Below, piece by piece: positions 43,721 to 55,409 of a DNA stretch of 64,000 bases (its first letter is position 1; every line of letters starts with the position of its first letter). The DNA lies in the NCBI GenBank assembly GCA_019055375.1, contig JAHQIW010007135.1:62001-126000 (forward strand), in the 5' to 3' direction. The notes under the pieces are model-generated. The model was not told the DNA's origin. It saw only the letters and a list, made by a program, of their open reading frames with translations, and did no database searches. This stretch comes from Parelaphostrongylus tenuis (lineage: Eukaryota > Nematoda > Chromadorea > Rhabditida > Metastrongylidae). A program made the position numbers and the translations under genes.

Positions 43721-44485
43721 CTATATCCTATCATACTATTTCTCAAATGATCTGTTTTTTAAGCTGTAACCGTCGAAATAAGATTTTGTTATACATAGAA
43801 GCATTTCTCGCCATATAAAATTTCTTTTCTAAGCAATCAATCTTAATGTATAGGGCAAATCTTAACAGTTCAAACAGTGTACCTGTTTTTTTTAAAGGAT
43901 TGCTTAGAGCGCTGTAACAGTCAAAGAATATCAGGTTTTGCAAATTTGGATCGCTTTTGATGCCAGCATCTTACTTCAGTCTTTTAAAAAGAACGATTTC
44001 TGATTTTTTTAGAGAGTCATAATACCCACCTGATGGTATGCTTATTTTCAGAATGGCTTCCTTAATGGGTTTATAACAGCAGCAATAAGAATATCTCTCA
44101 GACTCAAGCATTGCTTGCTGAACAATTCTTTTCCGCTAGACTTTTATTAGTTGCTCAGTAGCTCAGATCTCTACAATTCCCAGTGTAACTTTTTTTAGAA
44201 GAATTCTTTATTGCACTTTAGCAGTCAAATGAAGATTACGTCTTGCATTGGTCGATATGTAGCAAAAAATGCGGTGATTAAGGCCAAAGTTGCGAATATC
44301 CACCCTTTGGAGCACAAAACCCAATTTTCTTTTGACATCTAAAGAGCTTTACGGGCTCTTCTCCGGTAGTCAGCTACGTCTTTGAAATCGGTGAGATTTG
44401 CACTATCGAACAGATTTTGATTGTCTACGAAAAAAACATGATCCGACGAGAAATCCTCAAATGTGAAACAATTTTATTTCATAAT
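43721..44485. repeat. AT-rich degenerate interspersed repeat
   Basis: Carries several of the family phrases: GCTGTAACCGTCGAAATAAG (43,756), GCGCTGTAACAGTCAAAGAA (43,907) and TTTAGCAGTCAAATGAAGAT (44,216), each followed by a TTTTGCA-like word. No gene is seen. Confidence 0.5.
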
Positions 44486-44489
44486 ATAC

Positions 44490-44780
44490 CTTTATTTCCA
44501 GTGTTTTCTCAAGACCATGCTCAAATTCCAACAGATCCTTCCATTATTCCCAAATAATAATGAAAGGATCTATCAAAATATAAGCGTGGTTTTAACAAAG
44601 CACTCGAGATAAAGGTAAATTATGATAAAAATACTAGCCATAGTGCAATCAGTGTACAACACTCTATGTTAGATGAAAATTCCACTTGACATAGAGTGTA
44701 AAACGTTTGTCTTCGATAACGACAAGTTGGCTCAAATAATAATGAAAGGATCTATTGTAATTTCATTTCAGTGCTACAGG
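44490..44780. repeat. Foldback family element, variant
   Basis: The outer flank TTTTCTCAAGACCATGCTCA (inverted family flank) is followed by inverted AATAATGAAAGGATCTAT units. The same internal hairpin as at 6.38 kb is present: CAGTGTACAACACTCTATGT paired with ACATAGAGTGTAAAACGTTT. TTGGCTCAAATAATAATGAA marks the right end. Confidence 0.7.
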
Positions 44781-45859
44781 GCGAAGGATAAGCCACTTAA
44801 GAAAAAAGGATTATTTGAACTTTGAAGAAAAGTAAGAAATACTATCATCCAAAAGACTCAAACATGGTAGTGATAACGTAAAAGCATCCGGGGATACTTA
44901 TGTATGGCTAAAGATTTGTGGCATTTGTGATTGCCTCTGTTTGATGTTGCTATTTGAGGCTGTTGTTTGTTATTGAATGTATTCATAAACTGTTAACAAT
45001 ATCACTGTTTTGTGAAATATGGCTCAAAAGGATTTACTATTTGAACAGAGTTGAAAAGGCATTTTCTTAAAATTGTAGCTTTCATAATGCGAAGATTTCT
45101 AAAGACAATTGAGCATTCTTTTCAACAAAAGTACGCCTGTGGAAGTCCCTCTAATAACATTTTACCGAATATTATTAGAAATGGAGTTTTTCAGTTCAGA
45201 GTTCCACAATACGTGTAGAGAAATACGCTCTGAATTAAAAGGACTGAAGGGTTGCGCAAAAGTATTATTTTTTTGCAAGTAACACAGCCAGAAGATTTTT
45301 TCAGAAGCCATCGTGATATGTGAGATACCCACTACCTGACAAATGAATACCAATGATGTAATAGATTAGTTTTTTTCTAGAAAAAACCAAGGGCTCTCGA
45401 GCACAATCCTTGAGGTGCGTTTGCAGTAGACAGAAATTCTTTTCAAGAGTAAGGATTTTCAACCAGTTGAGCTCTATTCTTCATGCCAATACACTTAGAA
45501 AAGTTATTTGAAAGATAATAGTTTTTTTGGCAAAAAAGGTTATTTCGCCGCTGAATATGCGCATTTATTATCTCTGCTGTGAAGTTGTTCGTTCATCCAC
45601 GTGCAGTGTAACATCTTCGTCATCAATTCCTTTATATTCAGGGGGTACATCCCTTTATGAGAATTGCCCTAAAGGGAAGTCACCGTGCTACTGCTGAGGG
45701 TGGATGGTAGAAACGTACACCAGCACTATATATGACTCAAAAGATCGTGTGGTTTAAAATATGCTATCAGGTTACATGAGAGTACAAACAAGACTCTACG
45801 TCTTCTTTGCTAATATTGAAAGCAAAGATTTTTTGTTTGAATGCTTTGGAATTTCATTT

Positions 45860-45861
<2 letters not shown>
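44781..45861. other. No gene seen (1.1 kb)
   Basis: AT-rich. Only short open frames are present (45,162-45,353 minus) and no repeat match is certain. Confidence 0.35.

Positions 45862-45916
<55 letters not shown>
45862..45916. repeat. (AT)n microsatellite
   Basis: A pure AT dinucleotide run of about 54 bp. Confidence 0.97.
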
Positions 45917-45919
<3 letters not shown>

Positions 45920-48240
45920 TTCATGTACACATCATCTTTATACGATGGTTTTTATAAGACTGAAGATGACGACTTTTGCACCCAGAAAGCCTTATAATAT
46001 TCAAAGTTGATAGTTTTGATTTGAATTTCATGATTTCAAGTAGTAATCTGGCGTGCAATATCGCAAGATTAAGGTGGATAAGGTATAACCTCTAAAAACC
46101 TTTCACCTCAGCTCTTTCATGGTGCTATCGATCGGTTTTGCAACATAAGGTCGACCGATATCATGCAGCATGATTGCGAAGCTCGTGTAGTATTAAAATT
46201 CGTCTGGTTTTTTGAGATAATGTTGCATGACCCTGGCATCGTTCAATTACTGTTTTCTCTTGCAAAAGTTGTGGTATATAAGCTGCCTGTAATTGTTTCG
46301 AAATGGAACTACAAGCTCCATTAATCCTTTGCGAACGATGAGCTTTAATAAGACCCCCAGCTGGGCGTGTCGTTCGGACGGGCTACGAAGAGTGCTGCGT
46401 TCTCCAATACAATTCGAATTGATAAAGCTCTCAGGAAAACATTGTCATCAAAAAACTATAAAATATCACTGATGAGGATCCTGTATAGATTATTTTAGCA
46501 AGATTAACGCTAATGCTTCTCAAGATCTTGGCTTTTCAAGGGGGAAAAACTACATCCTTGCTAGAAAGAAGTCTATTTCCAACTGCTGTTGCGCAACTTC
46601 TTCTATCTTCTTAATGTTCATGTAGTCAATCGATAGCTTCAGTAATTCTGACTCTACCACTAAGCTTGTTGCTCAAAATTTTTCCAAAGTACGTTCTAAT
46701 GAGAAATAAAAGATAACGTTTTAAAATCGCAGTGCAATTTTTCTGATTTATAGCTGATTTTTTGGAATTATATGGTTAGATTTCGATTCCCACAAAACGT
46801 TCTGCTAAAAAAAAAAAACTCAGATTGTTATTGAGAGAACTTTTGCAAACGTATTTATGAAACGAGAATTGCCCAAATAACTTGAAGTTCCCTACTTTAA
46901 AACAGTTCCCGTCACATGCAATCGCAATTTAGGGATTGCGTTCGCGAGCCCTTAATTTTTTCTGGAAAAGTCCTACTCCATTAGATTATTGATGTTTATT
47001 TGATAGCTGAAATAAAGTGAACTTAAACGGTGTATTGCTTTCTCTTTTTGCGCTGTGACAGTCGAAATATTATTTTGTTTCACAATTAAGGATTTCTCAC
47101 CGGATAAAGTTTTTTCTGTAAACAGTTAACGATCATTCGTTAGTGTAATTTTCAGCTATTTCAAAGAGGTAGTTTATTTATGAAAGAGCTCCTCAGAAAG
47201 GTGGCACAATCAGAAAATCTGGTTTCGCACTACAAAGGGTGAGATTTTGCGACATTGGTCACAAGTCACCGCGCCTTTAGCAACAGGTCAATCAATGCGA
47301 AAAAAAATATTTTTGACTGCTTCAGTTGAATAACTTCTTTTCAAAAACAAAGTTATTACGGAAATCGTTGAGAGCTGAACCATTGAAGAATTATTAAAAA
47401 TCCAGCGATAGAGCTTTCTTCAACGGGAATTGCTTGAGCGTGGAAGATATTTTAATTTTTTACTCCTAGAGCGCATTGAGGAAGCCAATTTCAAAATGAA
47501 GTATGCCATCAAAATTTTCGAGAGTTGAACTGTCGAATGGCTGTTATAACTTCGAAAAAAAATTCGAAATCTCTTTTTCTCAAAAGGTCGAAACAAGAAG
47601 CGGACTTCGAAAAGGATCCAAATTTTTGAAATCTAGTTTTCTCCTAACTGTTACAGCACTTTGACAAGTCTTTCTCAAAAACCAATTGCACCGTTTAAAT
47701 TGCTTTGATTTGCCCAATCTAATGACTATTAATTGTTTATGAAAAAATCTTTTTTCGACGATAAATGCTTGAGTGTGAAATAAAATTTTTCCTCTACTGT
47801 TACAGCAAAAAGAGGCCACTGAAGAAATGAAGCATGTCGCTCAAATTCACTTAATTTTTAGCAATCGAATGACTGCCAAAACGTTTTAGAGTAGTAAAAG
47901 ATTTTTTTCTACCAAAATGCTCAAACAAAGAGGAGATGACGGAAAAAAGCCGCTGTACCTCCATCTTTTCTTCGTATTCCACAGCCAAGAATAAAGAAAT
48001 CGAACAAAATTACGCAATGATCAGAAAAATGGGAATCTGAACTGCACCAATAATCAGAAACATTAGGAAATATCGGTGAAATGGGATCGCATGCAAGAAG
48101 CAGCACTATTTTCGTGGAACTATCCATTGTTTTCTAATTTCCAACCACTATGACGAATTTTCTCATAATCGACGGCATAACACAGAAATACTGCTCTTCT
48201 TACCATGCATCGTTGTATAGATGCTGACTTGCGTTTGTAA
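45917..48240. other. No gene; AT-rich degenerate interspersed repeat (2.3 kb)
   Basis: 46,600-47,920 has the AT-rich family phrases (TGCGCTGTGACAGTCGAAAT at 47,049, inverted CTGTTACAGCACTTTGAC at 47,645, CTACTGTTACAGCAAAAAG at 47,795). Open frames there (47,580-47,819, 47,921-48,127) are not conserved. No gene is supported. Confidence 0.45.
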
Positions 48241-48242
48241 GA

Positions 48243-51200
48243 GACAGCCCGGTTAGTCGAGAGGGCACGTGGCGCGTCCCCAGGTGGTGGACAGGGGAAT
48301 AAACGCGAACCAAAAGCGACCGTGTGCTTCCCAGAGACGCAGGTGGATTCAGAGGACGAGCTCCCTGCTTCTGCAGCGCCGACTTGACAAAAACTCTATT
48401 TCTACGAGTCAAGTCGGCCAAAAGCCTGCAATCAAGCGGCTGGGAAGTACATGGGAGGCGGTTAGGAGTCGCCTCCAACAAATAAGCTCCTCCCGCTCCT
48501 CCGAGAGAGACTGGCAAGCTACTCGTGAGTACCCAGCCCCCACGTTTAGAGCCTGGCAAGCTATACGTTGGGTATGAAAATGCCAAAGACAGCAACAAAT
48601 ATGGGCCTCATTTCCCTGACCCCGAAAGAGCCCCTGGTACGGCAGCGCCAGGTAGGACGAGTACGGAGAGGCTGCTAAAATCTCAGGGCCGAACTAGGCT
48701 GCCAAGATCGAAACGGACTAAAATGACGATCTGTACCTACAACGCAAGAACCATTGCTCACCAATCCGCTGTAGAAGATCTATTGATTCAAGCAAGAAGA
48801 ATAAGGTACGATGTCATTGGCCTGGCTGAGACGAGAAGGCGCCATCCTTTTCACGCTGTTTATGACACCGGAGAAGAACTGTTCCTTGGTACATGCGATC
48901 GCAGAGGTGTCGGCGGCGTTGGTGTCCTCGTCAAATCGAATTTGACCGTGAACATTGATTTGTTCGAACAACTAGCAACCCGTATCGGACGATTACGGTT
49001 GAAACGATGTGGTTCTATGCCGGCTTTGACCATCTTCGTTGCTTACGCACCAACATCAAGCTATGACGAAGACGAAGTCGAAGCGTTCTATATGGACCTC
49101 GAAAAATTCTTCAGAGAAGATCATACATTCTTCAAGGTCATTGTCGGAGATTTTAACGCAAAAATTGGACTTAGAAGAACGTCTGAAGAACGTCACATAG
49201 GGACCCACGGACTAGAATGGAATGAACAGGGTGAGAGGCTATCTGAGTTTATCATGACGACCCAAACCATCCATGGTAACTCGCAATTCTAAAAGCCTCT
49301 TTCTCAGCGATGGACGTGGGAGTCTCCCAATGGAGAGTACCATAACGAAATAGATCACATCATAGTAAATCGAAGGTTTTGCCTGACCGACGTCGCTGTT
49401 GTTCCTAAGTTCTACACGGGATCAGACCATCGCCTCCTTCGCGCAACGTTCCGATTTTCGAGGAGAGGAGAGAAAGCCGCTAAATTCAAACAACGAAGTC
49501 CCAGAACTACCATAAACTGGGATGTATTCAAATCATTAGTCGGCTCTTGGGAAGATACCGTTGTCGACAACATCGACGAAGAATACGATCGACTCGTTGA
49601 ATATCTTCACGTTAGCGCTATAAAAAGCCGAGAGTCCTAAGGTCACGAAGAGACGCTTGTCTCCACAGACACTCGAGCTGATACGTCAACGTGGAATCGC
49701 ACGAGCCGCAGGCAACCGAAACCTTACGTCCGAACTTGCGAAACGATGCAGAGAAGCGATAAAAGAAGACTTCAAAGAGAGAAGAGCAGCAGTTATGGCA
49801 GAAGCCGCAGAAGCTGGGAAGAGCATTCGCAAAGCCCAGCGAGGCTTCGCCAACTATAAGACCAAGATGATTGCACTCCGATACCCTGACGGGACACTTA
49901 CAGCTTCAGAGAGGGCTATGGAGAAAATCATCCACCAATACTACTCGGATCTCTTCGCTAGCCATGTCATCTTACCGTCATATAAATTGAAAGAGGACGA
50001 ATATGTCGTCCCACGGTCCTTCCTTCCGAAATCCGACATGCTATATCGTCGGTGAAGAACAGAACAACACCCGGTCCAGACAGGATCAGACCAGAACATC
50101 TGAAGAATCTGCCGCCAGTTCTCATCAACACCCTGGCTCGGCTCTTCACTCGCTACCTGTCAGAATGCAAGGTCCCTATTCAATGGAAAACCAGCAAGAC
50201 CGTATTGTTGTTCAAAAAGGGAGACCTTCACGACATAGGCAATTATCGCCCAATCTGCTTGCTGTCCGTTGTCTATAAACTCTTTACTCGAGTCATCCTA
50301 AACAGGATTGACAGAACACTGGACGAAGGACAGCCATGCGAACAAGCAGGGTTCCGAAGAGGATTTAGTACCATGGACCACATCCACACGACTACAAGAC
50401 TCATTGAAGTTTCACGAGAGTGCAAACAACCACTCTGTCTCACTTTCATCGATCTGAAGAAAGCCTTTGATTCAGTGAAAACAGAAGCGTTTATAGAGGC
50501 TCTGGATAACCAGGCGTCCCTACTCGGTACATAATGATCCTTCGTGAGCTTTATAGAGATTTCACGACCAAAATATCTCCATTCTACAACAATATCACCA
50601 TTGACGTAAGAAGAGAGGTTCGACAAGGCGATACAATTTCGCCAAAACTATTCACTGCCACCCTACAAAACGTCATGCGAACATTAGAATGGGACGAAAT
50701 GGGAGTGAAATTTGATGGTCGACAATTAAACCATCTCCGCTTTGCTGACGATATCGTTCTCATAACACCAAGCCTCAGCCAAGCGGAGCGAATGTTGACC
50801 GATTTCGATAACGCCTGTGGAAAGATTGGTCTTCAACTGAATCTAACGAAAACAATGTTCATGAGGAACGGATGGGTTTCTAATGCCCCATTCACGCTCA
50901 GCGGAACGGCAATCTCCGAATGCTCCAGTTACGTCTATCTAGGTCGTGAAATCAACATGATGAACGACCTAGCTCCAGAGTTGAGCAGGAGGAAACGAGC
51001 GGCTTGAGGAACGTTTAAGATCATCGAAGATGTAGTGAAGAGGACAAAGAACATCCGACTCCGTGCCCACCTTTTCGACTCGACAATTATTCCTGCCCTA
51101 ACGTATGCAGCAGAAACCTGGTCGGTACGTAAGCAGGATGAAAAATCACTTGCCGTTATCGAACGCGCAGTCGAAAGGTCGATGCTAGGAGTATCTCGTA

Positions 51201-51670
51201 TCTCGCAAATGAGAGAAAGGATCCGAAGTTCCGACCTACGTCAACGATCGAAAATCAGAGACGCCGTTCTACACGCCAGGTTATCGAAAATAAGGTGGGC
51301 CGGACACGTGATGCGCTTCAACGACAACCGATGGACGAGAGCCGTTACCGACTGGATTCCTCGGGACGTCAAGCGCTCTAAAGGAAGACCACTGACCCGT
51401 TGGTGCGATTTCTTCTCGAAAGCGATGGAAGAAAGATATGATGCTCAGCTAATCCCTAGAGCGAGGAGGACCCACTGGGCTACTCTTGCACGCAATACGG
51501 ATAAATGGAAGAGTTGCTGGTACCCGCTCGAGTCATTAGACGATCAACGGGACGACAGGTGATACAGTTGATGACGAATTTTATGCACTCTATGCATTAA
51601 AGTATGCGAAAACTGGAAGAAATAGAAGATAAATTTGACACTGTTGTGGATAAATATAAATAAAATATTG
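48243..51670 (+). mobile_element. RTE-type non-LTR retrotransposon, nearly full length
   Basis: The higher-GC block stands out from its AT-rich surroundings. The 5' leader of about 480 bp starts near CAGCCCGGTTAGTCGAGAGG. Then come an apurinic-type endonuclease and a reverse transcriptase, and a short AT-rich 3' end (51,563-51,670) finishing in GATAAATATAAATAAAATAT. There are no long terminal repeats. Fragments of the same family lie at 12.5, 20.7 and 27.1 kb. It is the youngest retroelement in the window, judged by its few lesions. Confidence 0.88.
48723..51562 (+). pseudogene. RTE endonuclease-reverse transcriptase, five lesions
   Basis: The frame opens from ATG 48,723 (MTICTYNART). Endonuclease motifs follow in order: [15 protein letters not shown] and, after a stop, GSDHRLLRA. 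Reverse transcriptase motifs are PGPDRIRPEHLK, NYRPICLLSVVYKLFTR, EQAGFRRGFSTMDHI, LTFIDLKKAFDSV, VRQGDTISPKLF and LRFADDIVLI (catalytic Asp pair). The C-terminal region has SMLGVSRISQMRER and IRWAGHVMRF and ends QRDDR, stop 51,560-51,562. Lesions are TAA 49,290-49,292 (after GNSQF), a frame change near 49,625-49,640, a frame change near 50,016, one near 50,513, and TGA 51,005-51,007 where a Trp is expected. Joined, it would be about 945 residues, usual for RTE. It cannot be translated as it stands. Confidence 0.87.
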
Positions 51671-52239
51671 TACAAGTGTTCTATGATGCTTCTCAATATA
51701 GCCTTTGCGTAAATACTTGGTTTTTACTTTGAAGGTTCAGATTATGAATGGAGCAATTATGTTATTTTTGGTGAATGGAACATTATGGAATCTGTTTTTT
51801 GATATTTGACCAATTACTAGTACAGGAATCTAATTTATTGATGAAAAAAACATGGAATTTGTTTGAAATTTATCACATTAGCCTTACAGCAGGCGCCGGC
51901 AGCCTGTCTTCATGGTCGTTCGAGGAGCCCGCCAGTCGAAGATGGCGCCGTCTGCCACGCTTCAGTGCATTTTCCCATACGCGCCATTTGTGCATGAGCA
52001 GCGAGCATATTTACTCTCAAAACAGCCCCATTTCATGAAAGTGTAGGATATCAAGATATTCCTAAGGTAGTGCGCAATAGAACGATAGCAAAATTGTGCA
52101 TTTTCATAGCAAAAAACATATCAGAAAACTAAAATATCTTGAGAACCTTACACAATCTTTTCAATATGCACTGATAAGCTTCAGTTTGTGGTTAGAAACA
52201 TAAGTATAAAAAAATATACCGTTCATTACAAGTGGTTTT
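51671..52239. other. No gene; GC-rich patch
   Basis: AT-rich apart from a GC-rich patch at 51,893-51,985 (AGGCGCCGGCAGCCTG, GATGGCGCCGTCTGCC), which contains paired GGCGCC words. No gene is seen. Confidence 0.35.
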
Positions 52240-52560
52240 CTAGGATTATGTTCAAATTTTCATATGCCTGATGATTATTTATGATTGAGCATGTGGCCTG
52301 TTATGGGCACTTATACAGTGAAATGCACGTGTTTCGGCCTTTACAGCCTCTTATGTTGCACAGTGCCTCTCTTCTTAACCATATCTTTCGTGGGAAATCT
52401 GTCTGCGTTTCCTCTGTGTCAATTAACTAGGTTTACTCTAAGAGGAATTGACTAGGACGAAAAGCCTGTGCAACTGACGAGGCCGTCAAAGGTGACACTC
52501 GTGAACTGCAGTGTAAGTGCCCATAACGGACGACAGGCATGGCGCAAAAGTTATCAGGAA
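52240..52560. repeat. Foldback element, third long copy
   Basis: The left flank CAAATTTTCATATGCCTGAT is the conserved outer flank. The arms TGTTATGGGCACTTATACAG (52,298) and CTGCAGTGTAAGTGCCCATA (52,505) are inverted, as are CACGTGTTTCGGCCTTTACA and the 52,480 region. It is more diverged than the 6.2-kb copy. Confidence 0.7.
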
Positions 52561-53450
52561 TATAAATTGTATGTTCAAATGACTACAGATATGTGGGAGA
52601 AAATTGAAACTAGTGAAATGAAAGCGTTCCACCTCCTCTACATTTTTATGAAGTATTTCAGATCTTACTTGAGGTGTGTTACAGAACTTATAAAGTGTTA
52701 GACACGTGTCTCGGCGTTCTATCTTCATAAGTAGCATGGTGCCTTTTTGTTCAGCAAGTTCTTGAGGAATATACGTCCTATATAAAGAAATCGACAACGA
52801 ACTTATCACACACGTTGCACTGTGAAAGTACTACCTTGGTGTTCCTTTAGAGTGATTTATTCTTGATTGCATGGCCTGTGGCTATTACAGATCATATGTA
52901 ACAATACCTTAATCGACTGTTTAAAAAGAACTGTGCTATCACTAAACTGTAGTCTGGTGTCTTTAGCACTGTATAAGTGGCATAACAGCTATCATGAAAG
53001 GCTCAAAGTATGTTAGCAGATTACATGGTTTTGAGCTAGGTCTGAACAGTTGATTAAAAGGTAGTGTTACATATGCTCTTAACAGCCATAGGCCTTGCAG
53101 TCGACAATCAATCAGTCTGGAAAGAACGCCGCGATGATCCTTTTAGAGTCTCCTCAAAGGCGCGAAAATGTCGATTTGACTGCAACTTAGCTACTCAAGT
53201 ACTTCTTCATAGCCTCAGTAGAGAATCCACGAGACTTAGATTTTTCTTGTTTTGGTAACAAAGTGGCTTTTGCAAACACCCACTTTAAATCTTCCACTGA
53301 GATTCAACGTGGAGGAAAGCACAGAAAGTGTACGTTGACGAGTAATACACTTATCACACTTTAGCACTTTATTTGATATGTCATCACGTTGTTTTCTTCA
53401 CTGTGCGAACTCCAATACTTCTAGCAGTTAATTCGTTTTTCGTCTTCTTC
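52561..53450. other. No gene seen (0.9 kb)
   Basis: Open frames of 64-107 codons, none with recognisable motifs. Confidence 0.35.
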
Positions 53451-53454
53451 TTAA

Positions 53455-53650
53455 GCGGGATGGAAAACTGGTTGAGCAAGTTTCCTTGCAACGAGGATAG
53501 CCTTGCTGTGGTGTTCTATAGGACGTCGTTGGTGACTGCCGGGGAGTGGAGAGGGGGTAGGGGTGGAGCTCGGCTCTACCAGCGTCGTAAAAAGCATCAC
53601 AACCACTCGACCACGGCGCCCCCCAATACTTATCTTACATCAAAATGTCA
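53455..53650 (-). repeat. GC-rich SINE-like repeat
   Basis: The minus strand starts GGGGGGCGCCGTGGTCGAGT and continues GGTTGTGATGC, resembling a tRNA-like A box. The other end (GAAAACTGGTTGAGCAAG, CGAGGATAGC) matches 23,713-23,752 (ATACTGGTTGAGCAC, CGAGGATAGC). No B box is certain, so the class is tentative. Confidence 0.4.
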
Positions 53651-54749
53651 GCCTGCGATAATGTGTGAGATCACACGTGATAGTAAGACGTTTTAATTGC
53701 CGTTTATCTTTGAATCTTCTCATTTACTCAAAATGCTGCTAGACTCTTGCATTTGCAGTCCTATATTCTTGTGAGGAAACGGTAGTTTCTTATTCAAATC
53801 TTCTCAGCTGCTCCAATTTGTTGTACGTGCGCCTATCTCTGTATAATTTGAATTCCAGTTTGAATACTAGGTGTCCTTTGCACAAGCACAGGGAGGTCTG
53901 TCAGTTCTACTACTGTATCTCATTTTTGTTTCTTTTTTCGAATTTTACAGGTGCTCCAGAATTTTCTCTTCGGCCAGTTATATCAAAATGGGTGACAGTC
54001 TTCTGATATTCTCTCCTATTCCAGAAAAAACACTTTATTTTCATGACTCCGACTTTTTCCGGTACTCTCAGGCTTACTTTGATCATTAATGTATTTCTCG
54101 CAAACCCTTCGTCTTTTTATGTCTCGCCTCCTGAACTTTGTTGCTGCCATTTTAGCTTTCGTTCTTACGACTTTTGCCGCAAAGTTGCAGAGAAAATGGG
54201 ATAAGAGCTTCTTAATGTTTTCAACCTTACTTGATAGTAATAAAAAATAATGTTCTTTACCCTAACCAAAAAGCTGCAGACAATCAGATTTTTATCTATC
54301 GCTCAAATGGCTTATGCAGAAAAGAAGTAGATAAGATAAGCTGAGAGCTTCTTAACAGTTGTAAATTTCTTCTGATAGCAAGAGGAGAATAACACTACGG
54401 CATAGCTAATCAGAATTCTACAAAAAAATTTAAATTTCTTGAGTAGTTATTTATGTGGTAACAAAAGGATAAGATTTTGCTGCAGCACTTAATCAAATGC
54501 TACAGACAATCGGATATTCATTTTGAAATTACATTATTAATCCTTTCTTAGAAAGGATGACTTATCCGTTAGTTGGTACAATTTTTTTCTCGCGAAAAAG
54601 ATATTTCATGGTCAATTCAAAGTACCTCAAAAAGTCAACTGTATAGCTGTACTGACGGATACAGGAAAATGACATCTCTGACACTGACTGGGAAAGGTCG
54701 AGAGCATATGAAAGACCGTCCTGGAAATATATATATATAAAAGATAAAG
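53651..54749. other. No gene seen (1.1 kb)
   Basis: Short open frames at 53,818-54,089 have no recognised domain. AT-rich. Confidence 0.35.
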
Positions 54750-54935
54750 CTCTCGCCGTTGATCAATCCCTGAGGGATGCGCCATGCATTTGACTTCAAT
54801 TTTTAACTTCGTTTGAGGTGATTGAATGCACATATGGCCTTTACAATGACTCGCGGTGGCCTCCCGCTGAACCGAGTCAGTGCTGCTTTTCCTCCCAGAC
54901 AAGTCTCAGACCTGTCTGGTACCAACAAGGTTTGC
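54750..54935 (-). repeat. Family S3 repeat body, inverted
   Basis: Inverted copy of the block at 39,260-39,430 and 43,560-43,715: CTGAGGGATGCGCCATGCAT, TTTTTAACTTCGTTTGAGGT, GCACATATGGCCTTTACAAT, and TCCCAGACAAGTCTCAGACC at about 54,892. Confidence 0.65.
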
Positions 54936-55409
54936 TAAGTTATTTACTCAGTAAGTCTATTTCCGCAGAGATTTTTGCCTTTTTTGCTACTCGTACATTT
55001 TTATTAGATTTAATCAACTACATAGGTGTGTTGATAAGTGACAAGAGTGTTAGGAGTGTGCGGATTAAACTAACCATTTTCCCGGCAGAAGGTGAAATCT
55101 CTTGTTCTTGCAAAGGAATAACCTTGCAGCTACATCCTACGGCGAAAGCGAAGGTAAGATTTTTTATTCTGAATTAAGTAACATCAAGTATGGTTTCGTT
55201 TCAAATCAAAATCAAAGCTCGCACGTAAAAAATACTGGTCACTTAATATTATTCCTTGAACACGTATTGTCGCCTGAAAACATAGGTGACAACGTTGTAA
55301 CTCATCTGTAGTTCTACTAAATCGACTCATTCATTTGTTATTCAATAAAACGAGATTACATGTATCGCACCACACGGAGCACGTGCATTTGCTCGTTTCG
55401 CACATGCAC
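54936..55409. other. No gene seen; possible 5' part of Penelope-like element
   Basis: AT-rich sequence upstream of the first recognisable Penelope-like coding. A 119-codon open frame (54,818-55,177) has no recognised domain. Confidence 0.3.

Noticed and set aside
45807..46010. 67-codon frame with YIYIYI
   Set aside because: It is produced by the AT microsatellite.
48200..48598. 132-codon minus-strand frame at the RTE 5' end
   Set aside because: It is antisense to the RTE leader, in GC-richer sequence where long chance frames are common. No domain is recognisable.
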